From contig JAKZZE010000017.1 of NCBI GenBank assembly GCA_024220505.1, forward strand, positions 1 through 64,000: a stretch of 64,000 bases of DNA. The letters are read 5' to 3'. This stretch comes from Rhizopus arrhizus. Taxonomy: Eukaryota > Mucoromycota > Mucoromycetes > Mucorales > Rhizopodaceae. Both the position numbers and the translations under genes were made by a program. This document shows positions 10,766 to 21,443 of this stretch, one piece after another (the first letter of the stretch is position 1; the number at the start of each line of letters is the position of its first letter). Below the pieces are notes generated by a model. That model made no database searches and was not told the DNA's origin. It was given only the letters and a program-made list of their open reading frames with translations.

Positions 10766-12295
10766 TAAAAACAAAACAAGCAATCAAACTATAGCGACAG
10801 TCAAAAGAAAAATTCAAATTGAATCTATCTTGTGACTTTATTAAAACATTGATCAAATAGTATAGCTTCAGGAACGATCAATTGTATGATCTGACACTGA
10901 TACGTTATCTATTTGGTTTACAAGTAGGATGTTAAGAGAACTATTATCTTAATAACTTATAATTGTTATTGGTTTAAATATATCTTATAATCTTAAGAAT
11001 CAATTGATAATATTAATTATATTTGTATAAGATCTTTGGAAATAACTAAGACCTATAAATACACCACACATTAAATTGGTGGGGGAAAAAAAATTAACAT
11101 TACTTCAAGAAATCTTGTTTATTATATTATTATTCTAAACAAATAACCCAAACCAGATTATTTGGAATTGGCATCAGATATGCTTTTTTTTTTTTGGTCA
11201 AGGCGAGGTGGAGACCATGATGGGCTCATAATGTATTCCTTTTTCTTTTTTTAACAATACTTGGGTAGGCTAGTTTTAATTTGTTCTTGGCAAGGGCAAT
11301 ACTTTTTTTTGAAGTTCAATTTACTCACCCTAAAAAAATAGAGTTAATTCCTAATGATAAAAAAAGCTTGATGTTTACCTTTGTTTGTAACAGAAGTAAA
11401 CAAGTTTTCTCCATAAACTTAAAATTTGTGAATAAATACTCGACAAATTCCATTGTTTACATACAGTGCATTGGTATCATGACGAAGACTATATTTATAC
11501 AATTCAAGTACATACAATTGAATTCTGCTAATACCATGATCAGCAAGACCCTGAAAAGAATCAATATTATCCTTGGTTTTAACAAGTAACTTGACATCAT
11601 CAAGTCAGACTTCTTGGCATGAGGGTAAGCTTTTAATGGTTTTTGCTTTCATAATATCATGCTCACAACGTTGTGGTTCTTCATTTTGATCATGAATTAC
11701 AAGCAAACCAGCATTCAAACTGTTACCTAATAATAATCAAGTGCTTTCCCCTCTCATAAAAGGTTACACTTAAATAAAAAGATAAAGGTTTTGAATAAGA
11801 ACCCTTGCTTCCCATTTCAACCTAATAGTTATTTTCTGTACCTATTTTTCTATAATTGGTTCTCATACTTTAATCAAGCAGTTCTGTGTGCTTTTCTTTA
11901 TGTTCTTGTCAAACCTATATCCAATACAGAAAATAAACTCCATACAAGAGCATAGGTATATAATATAAATTCCTCTTCTTGACTGAGTTTATTCTTGTGT
12001 TTGTATTGTTTGAAGATATGGTCACTAACTGCAGAAAGGCTTGTCTTAGCTATGCTCTCTGCATTTGTTATTATCTTGTGAACATTAGTTATCCTCCTTT
12101 CTTCAGATTTGATTGGGTGTTTTTGTTTAAGCAAGGATTATTCCTCCGTTGTGAATAAACTCATTTGGCAATTGCGGTAGTTGTATGATAAATCAAGAAC
12201 ACTGTTTAAGCCTAGACTTTGTTTTATTAATTGTATTAAAATTATGTTTTTGGGATGATTTAATTATAGAATAGACAAGTACGTAATAAATGACT
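10766..12295. other. Loop of the foldback; origin unclear
   Basis: About 1.5 kb of AT-rich DNA between the arms. Two modest open frames exist: plus-strand 11281-11589 (102 residues, hydrophobic and basic, no motif), and minus-strand 11898-12134, whose helical translation (TNVHKIITNAESIAKTS, then LSQEEEFILYTYALVW) looks like real but fragmentary protein code. I cannot assign either. The N-terminal half of the transposase was not found here. Confidence 0.45.
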
Positions 12296-12720
12296 TTATG
12301 TATAAAAGTGCATAGAGCGTGTATTGTGTGTCTTACTCTCAAAGTACCATACTGCTACTCATTATTTGAAATCACATCAATGATACATTGGAGATCTTGG
12401 ACGAGTTCATATATTATCATGGGCAATGTCTCAATCCATATATTTGAAATCATTGAGCCAGTTAATATAAAAAGAGGGTCATTTGCCTGTATATCGTTTA
12501 CTTATTCGCCAGAGCTCAACCTCATCAAACAGTTTTAGGCTATCGTAACAAAAAAAAAAAAAAAAAAAAAAAATCAAATGAGGCACACTTAAGTGACGTT
12601 AAAGCTCTCAGTATAAGAGTTACTGATGTTAGCAATGCAGCCCCTGCCCAACATCTTTAGAATATTATTCAGCATTCTATTAAAAAAAAATGAAAGCTGT
12701 TAAAGTAAGGTCCTCATATA
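12296..12720 (+). pseudogene. Tc1/mariner transposase C-terminal fragment (right copy)
   Basis: Same fragment as in the left arm, on the plus strand. It reads through the left copy's TAA (Ser here) into FTYSPELNLIKQF, where the family has YSPELNPIEQFW. The Glu is replaced by Lys, and the Trp codon is TAG (12535-12537). A poly-Lys stretch from an expanded A-run follows, then SNEAHLSDVKALSIRVTDV before another stop near 12658. Inactive. Confidence 0.75.
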
Positions 12721-12722
12721 AT

Positions 12723-12756
<34 letters not shown>

Positions 12757-12828
12757 CGACCAAATCACACACAAAAAGCGGTTAAATTTGTTTTAAACTT
12801 CAGGCTAATTGACGAGGAAAGCACTGTA
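12296..12828 (+). repeat. Right arm of the foldback
   Basis: Matches the left arm in reverse from TATAAAAGTGCATAGAGCG at its inner edge to the outer TA at 12827-12828. Similarity fades inside 12296, where only scattered matches persist. Confidence 0.85.
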
Positions 12829-13192
12829 GTTATCTTTCTCGTCATTGAGTTCATACATCATCTATGATTGTTTGGGCTAAATTGCTGTGTTTTATCTATT
12901 CAAACCCAGATATGAGTCAGATTAACACAGAGACTCTCAGAACAGGTGGGGTAAAGTAGTGGAGTGAGAAATAATGGATTGACCTTCCTCTTTGCATCCA
13001 TCCATTAGTTTTAAGGGTAAGTTCATAATGCATCCCCCTTTGATTTCAATCAAAAAGTAGACGTCGACTGGATATGAGTGTAGAAAGATGAATAATAGAT
13101 GTTAAAAAGCAGAAAAGAATAAAGAGAAAGAAAAGGGGGATGATGAATGATACAACAAAGAAGCTAAATTTTCTCCAACATGTAGTATAACA
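12829..13192. other. Region between foldback and eL32; eL32 promoter
   Basis: 364 bp which must contain the eL32 5' UTR and at least part of its promoter. No clear TATA box was seen. Confidence 0.5.
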
Positions 13193-13639
13193 ATGGTCAC
13201 CCCTGCCGTTAAGCACACCATCGTCAAGAAGCGCACTGCTCACTTCAAGCGTCACCAATCTAACCGTTTCATGCGTGTTGGTGTAAGTGTTGATGACCGA
13301 CAGGAAAAAGCAATGGCTAACATGTTTTCATAGGAATCTTGGAGAAAGCCCAAGGGTATTGATTGTAACATGCGTAGACGTTTCAAGGGTCAAGCTCCCA
13401 TGCCCAAGATCGGTTACGGTTCTGCCAAGAAGACTCGCAACCTTTTGCCTAACGGTTTCCGCAAGTTCACCGTCTCCAACGTTCGCGAACTCAACTTGTT
13501 GTTGATGCACAACCGTTCTTACGCCGCCGAAATCGCTCACAACGTTTCCTCCAAGAAGCGTGTTGCTCTCCTCGAACGTGCTGCTCAATTGAACGTCAAG
13601 GTTATCAACGCTGGTGCTCGTCTCAGATCTCAAGAGTAA
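13193..13639 (+). CDS. RPL32: 60S ribosomal protein eL32
   Basis: A protein of the cytosolic large ribosomal subunit. Two exons, 13193-13282 and 13334-13639, encode 131 residues, the normal family length (yeast 130). The intron has a GTAAGT donor and ATAG acceptor and interrupts NRFMRVG / [10 protein letters not shown]. Conserved signatures include [49 protein letters not shown] and [14 protein letters not shown]. The coding sequence is clearly more GC-rich and uses a narrower codon set (GCT/GCC, AAG, GTC, CGT) than neighbouring genes, as expected for a highly expressed gene. The foldback element ends 364 bp upstream. Confidence 0.97.
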
Positions 13640-15732
13640 ATTTATTAGCTACAATGGATTAAAAAGTCACTTGCAGTTGATTTGTTTTTCTGATAAAATA
13701 ACACCTTTAACAAGGGAAAAAAAAAATAGAGCAAGAGTGCAGGGAGAGTTTTTTTTTATTGACATTTGGAAAGGACTTTTTTAAAAAGAAAGTGTATTGT
13801 TGTAGTTCATGGAGTATGTATTTAATGTTCATTTCGTTGCTTGTTATCTACTATGTGCTTGACACACATGTGTCTTTAAAAGGGATCTCTGTCCCCTTTT
13901 AAGATGCTAAACTCAAATGCTATTTATACAAGAGGAGGGATAACACAAATACCTTTGGAATAAAAAAGGAACAAGCTCTAGTACATTTATAGTTGCCACT
14001 GAGACCCATTATACTTTGTGATCAAGTGTTGTTCATTGTTATAATGAACTTGTAAAATCAAGTATTTTAACAGGATAAGATTACTTGTCTGTAGGCACAT
14101 TATAACTTGATAAATAAAATGCTTTTCCTACCGATTTTAGTTGAAAGCTAAGTAGAGTACACTTGAACTGCATAAATGCTACAAAGATTTTTTTTTAGTA
14201 ATGGGTCCAATAACAAAATAAAAATCCTATTTCATTTAAATCTTCTCAATAGGTTTATCCCTCTGTAAAAGACTAAAGTGCATTATATGATCATCAACAT
14301 CATCACTAGGGGATATTACAGGAGCAGTGAGCATAAACTTTTTAAACCCTTTAAATTAAACAATTTAATTAGGTATGAACCTTTCACGACAAAAGCCCCT
14401 TAAAAAAAACTACAAGTGTATGTCGAGTCGTGTAGGCGATGATTAAGTTTTATTTCACTGCTTTTTTTTTATTATTAACACTGCTATATTACAACTTGAA
14501 TGTTTCAGAATGTTACTCAAAATCTCACATTCATAGAGCAATAAGAAAAGCAGATCACAGGAACTTTAAACAAAAATGATCTGTGTTCCAATCGCCGCTA
14601 AATAACATCTAGATTCGCATGTGTTGAGCAGAAAGAGATGAAGAAAGATGCGTTGGGGGGGGACGATTGTTAAAAGGTTAAGGAAAAGTATATAGCATGG
14701 CTGATAAAGTAGCATATAGGATGTAAACCTGCTACAGCCTATGATGACCACCAAACATATCACAAACTTGTTCTATTATCTGAGCAAGATGCATTGACCG
14801 ACTTCCTGACCAAATTGGGGAATACACAAATAAATGAAATAGGATTTAATGATTTATCATTTTTATCCATTCTTGTCTTTCCTCAGCACAAATCCTTTAA
14901 AACAATTTGTGTTTGATTAGATTTAAGGATAGATTCGATGACTACCAAAATTGTAAATAGCCTTATCAAGAAGGAAGGAAACGGAAGCTTAAATTGAAAA
15001 AGTAAAATTGCACCACAAAGCTTCCTTTGTCTTTTTGCAATCAAATGCATTTTCGATCAAGAAAACAATAAAGAGATGGAACACTAAAGTCACTATAGTT
15101 TCAGTTGTCTTTTTTTCTATTCCGTCTTAATATTCATTTTTATTGAATTTTTCTTCCATGTGTATTCTCTTGTAATTTTCAATTGAACCTATTTCTGTTT
15201 AGAAATCATACTTTAATACACTTGTTGTTCCTGAACAAAATAATAATTCAAAACCCAGAAAGCATACTTTATAATAAATAAAAAAGAAAATCGTGGGTAA
15301 AATAGGGAGAAAGCATGCACTGGTCTTTTTTTTTTTTTTTTTTTTTTTTTTCGGCTGGTTTATTTTCTCCCCCAAGAAAAAAAAAAAGGTTAATTTTCGC
15401 ATACAGGCAGTAAAAAGATCGTACGTTATGTAAATAAATAAACAAAAATTATGTGAAACAAACAATAAATCAATCAGCTAAATAACAAGGACATGAATTC
15501 ATAAAGATGTATTTTTTATGATGATCAAACTAGAATATGTTGTGAATATTGGGGATAGTGAATAACTTGGGGAAGAAAATGATGGCGGATCGACTTCCTC
15601 GTTTGGAAGGATGACCGCGGCCAGACGGTCACAGTGCGTCATTTATTTAAAGCAGCTTAAAAAAAAGTGTGTAATGTACCTTTTTCTCTCTTTTTCTTTC
15701 TCCTTCTTTTTATCTCTTATAAAAATCCCACT
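13640..15732. other. Intergenic, about 2.1 kb, no gene supported
   Basis: AT-rich, with a T-run at about 15327-15350 and a G8 run near 14656. Open frames here translate to low-complexity or motif-free peptides. A small GC-rich island lies just upstream of the Yhm2 gene (described separately). Confidence 0.55.
15612..15631. promoter_or_regulatory. Inverted repeat TGACCG-N8-CGGTCA upstream of YHM2
   Basis: A perfect 6-bp inverted repeat with a GC-rich centre, about 100 bp before the ATG, in otherwise AT-rich DNA. Everted CCG/CGG half-sites are typical of fungal zinc-cluster (Zn2Cys6) factors. The regulator is unknown and the role is inferred. Confidence 0.35.
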
Positions 15733-16872
15733 ATGGCTCCTATTGACAATACACCCGTCGATCCTAATGCACCTGTTCAAAAGAAACCTATCTCATACAA
15801 AAATTTGCTATTAGGCGCAAGTAAGTCAGCTTTTTTTTTGCATAAATTTCCATTTTTTTTTACTTATGATTGTAGCTCTTAATATGTTTGAGGTCTCTAC
15901 TTTGGGTCAACCTTTTGAAGTGATCAAGACACAATTAGCTGCTAATCGTGGTCAATCATTAAAAACGGCTTTATCTACTATTTATAGTCGTGGTGGTGTA
16001 CTTGGATTTTATCAAGGTTTAATCCCTTGGGCTTGGATTGAAGCATCTACAAAAGGTGCTGTCTTGTTGTTTACCGCTTCAGAATTTGAATATCTCGCTC
16101 GTTCGGCTGGTGCGTCTCCTTTTCTGGTAAGTTGTATGCGAATGATGATTGTTATTGTTTCTCATCATCCGGGGCTTTAATTTATTTAGGGCGGTATTAT
16201 TGGTGGCATGGGCGGTGGTATTGCACAAGCCTATACGACGATGGGATTTTGTACTTTTATGAAAACAGTTGAAGTAACACGTCACAAGTCAGGTAAGAAA
16301 AACGTATTGATTTCATAGACTTACTAACTCAAGATGATTAGGTGCCAAGGAATCCACATTTAAGATTGCTGCAGACATCTTCAAGAAGGAAGGTATTGCG
16401 GGTATCAATAAAGGAGTCAATGCGGTTGCTGTTCGTCAGTGTACCAACTGGGCATCAAGATTCGGTATCACTCGATTTGCACAAGAATCCATCATCAAAG
16501 CTCGTTATGGAGAAGCACATGATGCTCATTTACGCGCAACAGCTATTGATAAGGCATTTGCTTCTATTATTGGTGGTGCCTTGTCATGTTGGAATCAACC
16601 GATTGAAGTCATTCGTGTCGAGATGCAAAGTCAAGTGAAGGCAGCAGATAGACCAGAAAAGATGACAATCGCGAGTACCACAAAATATATTTATCAACAT
16701 AATGGTATCAAAGGATTCTATAGAGGTGCTTTGCCTCGTATCGGTCTTGGTATGTGGCAAACTCTTTGTATGGTTGCTCTCGGTAAGTTTATTTTTGAAA
16801 TCACATGTTTTTTTTTTCTTTACTCATTTCTTTTTAGGTGACTATTTCCGAGCTTTCTTTGGTACAAAATAG
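15733..16872 (+). CDS. YHM2: Mitochondrial citrate/oxoglutarate carrier, Yhm2-like
   Basis: A mitochondrial inner-membrane carrier. Yeast Yhm2 exchanges citrate for 2-oxoglutarate, exporting citrate and helping supply cytosolic NADPH. Five exons, 15733-15820, 15876-16126, 16190-16292, 16342-16782 and 16838-16872, encode 305 residues (yeast 314), all in phase. The carrier signature is clear in repeats one and three ([14 protein letters not shown] and [14 protein letters not shown]) and degenerate in repeat two ([20 protein letters not shown]), as in Yhm2 itself. Strong family-specific stretches are [20 protein letters not shown] and [20 protein letters not shown]. Introns are 49-63 nt. A possible zinc-cluster site sits upstream. 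The assignment to Yhm2, rather than to another carrier, rests on those stretches and the degenerate second repeat. Confidence 0.95.
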
Positions 16873-18483
16873 AATTTCATCTTTAAACATTGTTACAAAT
16901 AGATACCATTTTTACATTTTGTATTTTCTTTTCTCAAATACAGTAACATCATTTAATAATAATAATAACAAAAGTTCTATTTTACTTGATATCATTCACT
17001 GACCCATTTTGAATTGTACCCTTTTCCCCTTGTTGCTTGTTAAAAAGATCAACAATGTTTATAATCAACGTACTTTTCTGACGCGTGAATTCATTTTTTT
17101 TCAAGGGGTAATAAAACATTTTGTATCATGTGTACGTAATTGGCTGTTAAAACGATCTCAGCTTGTATTTAGACTGAAAGTTTGTTGTAAATATGTCAAG
17201 CAGCCAAGATGTCTTTAAAGAATGACGACACATTTTGATTAGAATATGTCTATTACTTTTATTATTTGATTGGGCCTATTCTTTTGATACGCAGTGATTC
17301 ACTCTCTGTGCTACATCATCATCTAATCGGGCCCCTGTTTTTTTTTTTTTTTTTTTTTTTCTTCACAAGATTTGATAGACGATGTTTGGTCAGTGTACTA
17401 TAATGAGTATTTAAAGCAGTATAGCACCAGTATGGTCTGAGTCATTTAAAGATAACTGCTTTACCTCCAAGTTCATACAAACACGGTAAACAATAAATTG
17501 TTCATCCTTCAGCTTTTTAATCTTTTGAGGTCGAGCTATCAAATTAAAGATGACAAGTAAATACTTACATTCATCCCTTTTGATGTTTCTCATCCATCGT
17601 TTGTCACAAACACTGCTATTTAATTAACAAACGAAAAAGAGAACTAGAATTTGGTTCAACCGGGATAAATAACAAGAGCTTTATTTTAAAGCCTTTAATT
17701 AAGCCTCTCTATATTTTCAATCTACTGGCTATTGACATAATGTGTAATTGAGACTATTATAAACAAGATAAATCTGCATTTCATTTGATCCTTCATTCAG
17801 TATGATTATACAGTTATCAGAGATGTATCAATACTATTCTTTGTAAATGAAGCTCTGTACGAACTCAGTAAATATTCGTTTTATTCAACTATGTATTTAT
17901 CATAAAGCAGCCTGCCTTTTTTTTTTGATATTTCAATGTTCCTGTTTTGCTCTGTGGTGCTGATTCACTCCAGCCAATCAATTGATGGCTTGTGCACGTC
18001 GCTTGATTCTATCCATTTTATTTTCTCTCAGGTTCACACCTAAGCTACAATTCTCTGCATTTTTTTTTTCTTTCCACAATCCAAACAATTTAGGTGCACC
18101 ACATCAGCCTGAAAGGAGCACTGATGAGCATACGGGATACAAAAGAATGTTTGTAATTTTTTTGTGTTGCGTGCAATCATTGTATTACTGAAATTGAATT
18201 GAGTGTGTATGTGGCTTAAGGTATTATATTTCTAATGTGTCACAAAAAAGCCCATGATTAAGTTTATTTATCAACCAAAAAGTTACAAGGAACACAAGGG
18301 GACAATAACATCAAAGCATCTTTATCTCCTTTATCGTAATATAAAGAAGGAAAACAGTATATAAAAAATGACCCAAAAGTAGTTATGAATTCACGTGCAC
18401 GACTAAAAAAAAAGAACGGGAACTTAAATTTTTTTATTGTTGTCTTTTTTTTTTTTTTTTTTTTTTGAAATTAGCAAAAACTA
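16873..18483. other. Intergenic, about 1.6 kb
   Basis: Mostly AT-rich with a T20-class run near 17338-17360 and another just before the cyclin ATG. A minus-strand stretch at about 17411-17593 translates to KIKKLKDEQFIVYRVCMNLE and ends at a plausible GTAAAG donor. It might be a gene relic, but it has no partner exons I can place. Confidence 0.45.
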
Positions 18484-19171
18484 ATGGCTGATTCGTCGTC
18501 GTTATCACGACAGCCTTATTTTGATCTGGCTACTTTTCCAGTGACAGAGACAATTGCCATGGTTACTTGCTTACTTGAAAAAATCACTAAAGCTAACGAT
18601 AAACTTCACCCATCTAAACACTCCATCACTTGTTTTCATGCCCGTTCTGTACCAAGTATCGATATACAGTCTTATCTTAATAGAATTCTTAAATACTGTC
18701 CTTGTGCGAATGAATGCTTTCTTAGTTTGCTGGTCTACTTTGATCGTATCACTCAGCAAAACAAAAAATTGTTTACTATTGACTCTTATAACATTCACAG
18801 ACTCATCATCTCTGGCATCATGGTCTCCAGTAAATTTTTTTCAGATGTTTTCTTTACCAACACAAGATACGCCAAGGTATTCTTTTATATTACTATTATG
18901 TCACTGTCGAATGACTAATATATATTAGGTGGGAGGATTGCCAGTGGAAGAGTTGAATTTGTTGGAGTTAGAATTTCTTAAAATGAATAATTTTAATATT
19001 CATGTCTCTGTTGAAGAACTGCAGCAATATGGAAATCAACTATTGATGCATTCTATTAGAGAAGAAAATAGACTTAAGCAAAGAGAACTCAATATGTATA
19101 TTAACAATAATGAACCATGTAACAATAGTAACTATAATTTATTCACTCAGCCTTCTATAAAAGATGTATGA
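18484..19171 (+). CDS. PHO80/PCL-type cyclin
   Basis: A cyclin of the Pho80 family, which pairs with a Pho85-type kinase to control phosphate response, glycogen metabolism or morphogenesis, depending on the paralogue. Two exons, 18484-18876 and 18929-19171, give 211 residues. The 52-nt intron has a consensus ACTAATA-like branch site (GACTAATA near 18911) and a TTAG acceptor. The cyclin box covers about residues 45-165: FHARSVPSIDIQSYLNRILK, then CANECFLSLLVYFDRI, then the family block HRLIISGIMVSSKFFSDVFF-TNTRYAKVGGL and the closing LELEFLKMNNFNIHVS. The C-terminal tail is Asn-rich and lacks a transmembrane or PEST signature. Which PCL paralogue this is cannot be told from sequence alone. Confidence 0.9.
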
Positions 19172-21443
19172 AAAATATATGTAAATATAATAAATAAAAA
19201 GTATGTGTGTGTATGCTTTCTACCGTCTACTTCAAGTTTCTAGAAAAAATAAGGATATTACAACAAAAATTAAGGAATGCAATTAAAAAAAAAAAGAAAG
19301 AAAAGAAAAAAGCATTCATCGTGTTTTTTAAAATTTGCCGTCAGAGACAGAGAGGAAATCAATTAGATGTATAAAGAAAGTTGGTTATTATTTCAAATGA
19401 ATAGAAAGGGCAATGAAATAAGTTGTGCAGGTATTTATAAGTAATATGACGCTGAACAAACAAAATTACGATTTGCTTTTGTGAATTCTGGTTTTCCTTG
19501 AGTACTTGTAACTATCATGATCAGTTTATGAATGCTTTTAGAAGCATCAAGATCACGACGTTATAATGCTCTACAGTTTTACAAACCTTGCAGAATCCCA
19601 ACCACCCTGATCACCAATGATTCGCCATCTCTTTGTATTCTGTTCCACAAGATGTCTGTTGATCCTATTCTACGATTTTTGATTATCACGATGTCTTTAT
19701 TAAATAGGCAACCCCAAACACATCACCAGGGGGATTTGTTCTCACCTATTCTTTCAATTTTTCACGAATCTTTCATATCACAGTGATCATGACTCATTCT
19801 GATTCTCTAAAGAAAAATGGAGAAAACAATTACTTATGCCGACATTGGTCAAAAGCTCACATGTCAGCAAATTACTGCTTCTATATCAGGTTTTACAGAA
19901 ATCCTAAAGATTAGAAGAGCTACTTTCATGCCTCTTTGACCAAGCAGATATGCTACAGTATGTTTTCTCTAAGCATCGTTAAGTTCTTGCCATGAAATTA
20001 ACAATCTTACGCACTGTTGGCTCTATGGCCTTGGTTACTTGAGAATTTTATACCAAAGATATATGCTTAGATAAATGGCAGATATTTTCTTTAGCTTGCA
20101 CAAACAAAGATGAATTACAAGATAGCCACAAGAAATTAATGGGTACCACATCTGTTGTGTTCACGTCTTTTCTCTGGTCTTTCAGACTATTATAAAACTT
20201 GTCAATTATTTTTTCAGTCATACCCTATTGCAAAACATATTTCCTTTTAAAATGGTTCGATATGGCTTCTTTACGTTCGGTTGCCAAAAATGCTCGAGAG
20301 CGGCAGGAAACAGCGATAAATCGCTGCGACAGCCGAGAAAATGAATTGCACAAGTCCCATGAACAAGTATTGACCTGGTCTGACCCGGTGCATTTCGTAA
20401 ACTACTGCTTTGATTCTTGCATCAACAAATTTGGTCAATATATTGAGAATCTTAGTGCTAGTTGGCATAAAACAATAACAGACATATCAAACCCTTGGAC
20501 TATTTAATTTTCCAAGTAACCAACTAGCCTACTATCTTTGGTGTCTTTCTAAGCTTGACAAAGTTAGCTTTTTTTTTTTAAAAAAATCAGAGATCTTTAT
20601 TTTAGTAGTAAATAGATTAAAGTTTATGTTTGATAGTCTGCATAGACGACATAATTTAACATTATCTCAAATTTCAAGTCAGAAGCTGTCAAATGTATTT
20701 TATACATGGACCTACAAGTGCTAATGAATCATTAAGAAACAATGCATATCATACAAATATATCACATGCGTGGTGATTTCTTGATACAAATTGTATCCGT
20801 ATCAAATTAGTACTCAATTTGCTTTTTTGACAAGTGATTTCTATTTAATACTCATATACAATTGCCAGACTATTTGTTCTTTTGTTAATGATGTCAAAAA
20901 AAAAAGTACAAGCAGTTTATGGTTTTTTATTGGGACAAAAAGCAATATGCTACACAATTAACATGAATAAACAATTAGGGGCATGAAACTTTTAAATCAC
21001 GGTTGTATGAAGAAAAACACGTTTTTGGTTCATAAGGATTATTTTAAATAATTTTTTTTACAACCAAGAGAAATAAAATAGCAAGGTCTACATTAAAAAC
21101 AAACGGTGTATTTCTTTGAGTTTTAAGAAAAATGTGGATGGATGAAGTCTAGAAGTATCATAATTTTCTTCTTTAATTATCCGTACTTGTTTAAATGATC
21201 TAAACTGATCTTTAGCTAATACATGGTCTTTGACCGTTTTCGGCACAAGTAATTTTTTTCTCTGTTTTGTTGGGAGAATTGGAAAGAGCGATTAGCACTG
21301 TAATTTCAAAACACAAAAGTAAGCATAGAGTGACTGCATTAATGTAATTAAGAAACACTGGAGATACAATTTTGATATTGCACTGGAGCACTTTTTTTTG
21401 TGTCTGTGTGTATTCTTTCGCACTCTATTAAAATCATTTTGAG
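19172..21443. other. Intergenic with retroelement debris
   Basis: About 2.3 kb. A possible reverse-transcriptase scrap lies at 19532-19786 (separate entry). A further open frame at 20199-20507 (plus) has no recognisable motif. The rest is AT-rich and holds the promoter of the WD40 gene. Confidence 0.45.
19532..19786 (+). pseudogene. Possible LINE reverse-transcriptase fragment
   Basis: The translation contains NRQPQTHHQGDLFSPILSIF, which resembles the R-QGDPLSPLLF block of LINE-type reverse transcriptases. Family residues are partly altered, and the flanks are interrupted by stops. No endonuclease or YADD box was found nearby, so it is at best a decayed scrap. Confidence 0.35.

Larger units (their letters stand above)
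10207..12828. mobile_element. Foldback element built from two inverted Tc1/mariner transposase 3' ends
   Basis: Two long arms, about 10207-10765 and 12296-12828, are reverse complements of each other around a 1.5-kb loop. Apart from homopolymer lengths and one short deletion I count only a handful of differences across more than 500 bp. Both arms carry the C-terminal part of the same DDE transposase, recognisable from YIIM-NVSIH and YSPELNLI, reading outward in opposite directions. The outer tips begin TACAGCACTTTTGCC on the left and, as reverse complement, TACAGTGCTTTCC on the right. TA is the usual target duplication of this superfamily. No intact transposase remains, so any movement would need enzyme from elsewhere. 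The element ends 364 bp upstream of the eL32 start codon. Confidence 0.85.

Noticed and set aside
13328..13633. Minus-strand frame of 101 residues
   Set aside because: Antisense of the codon-biased eL32 exon 2.
15199..15465. Minus-strand frame with poly-Lys
   Set aside because: Driven by the T-run at about 15327-15350; no homologous features.
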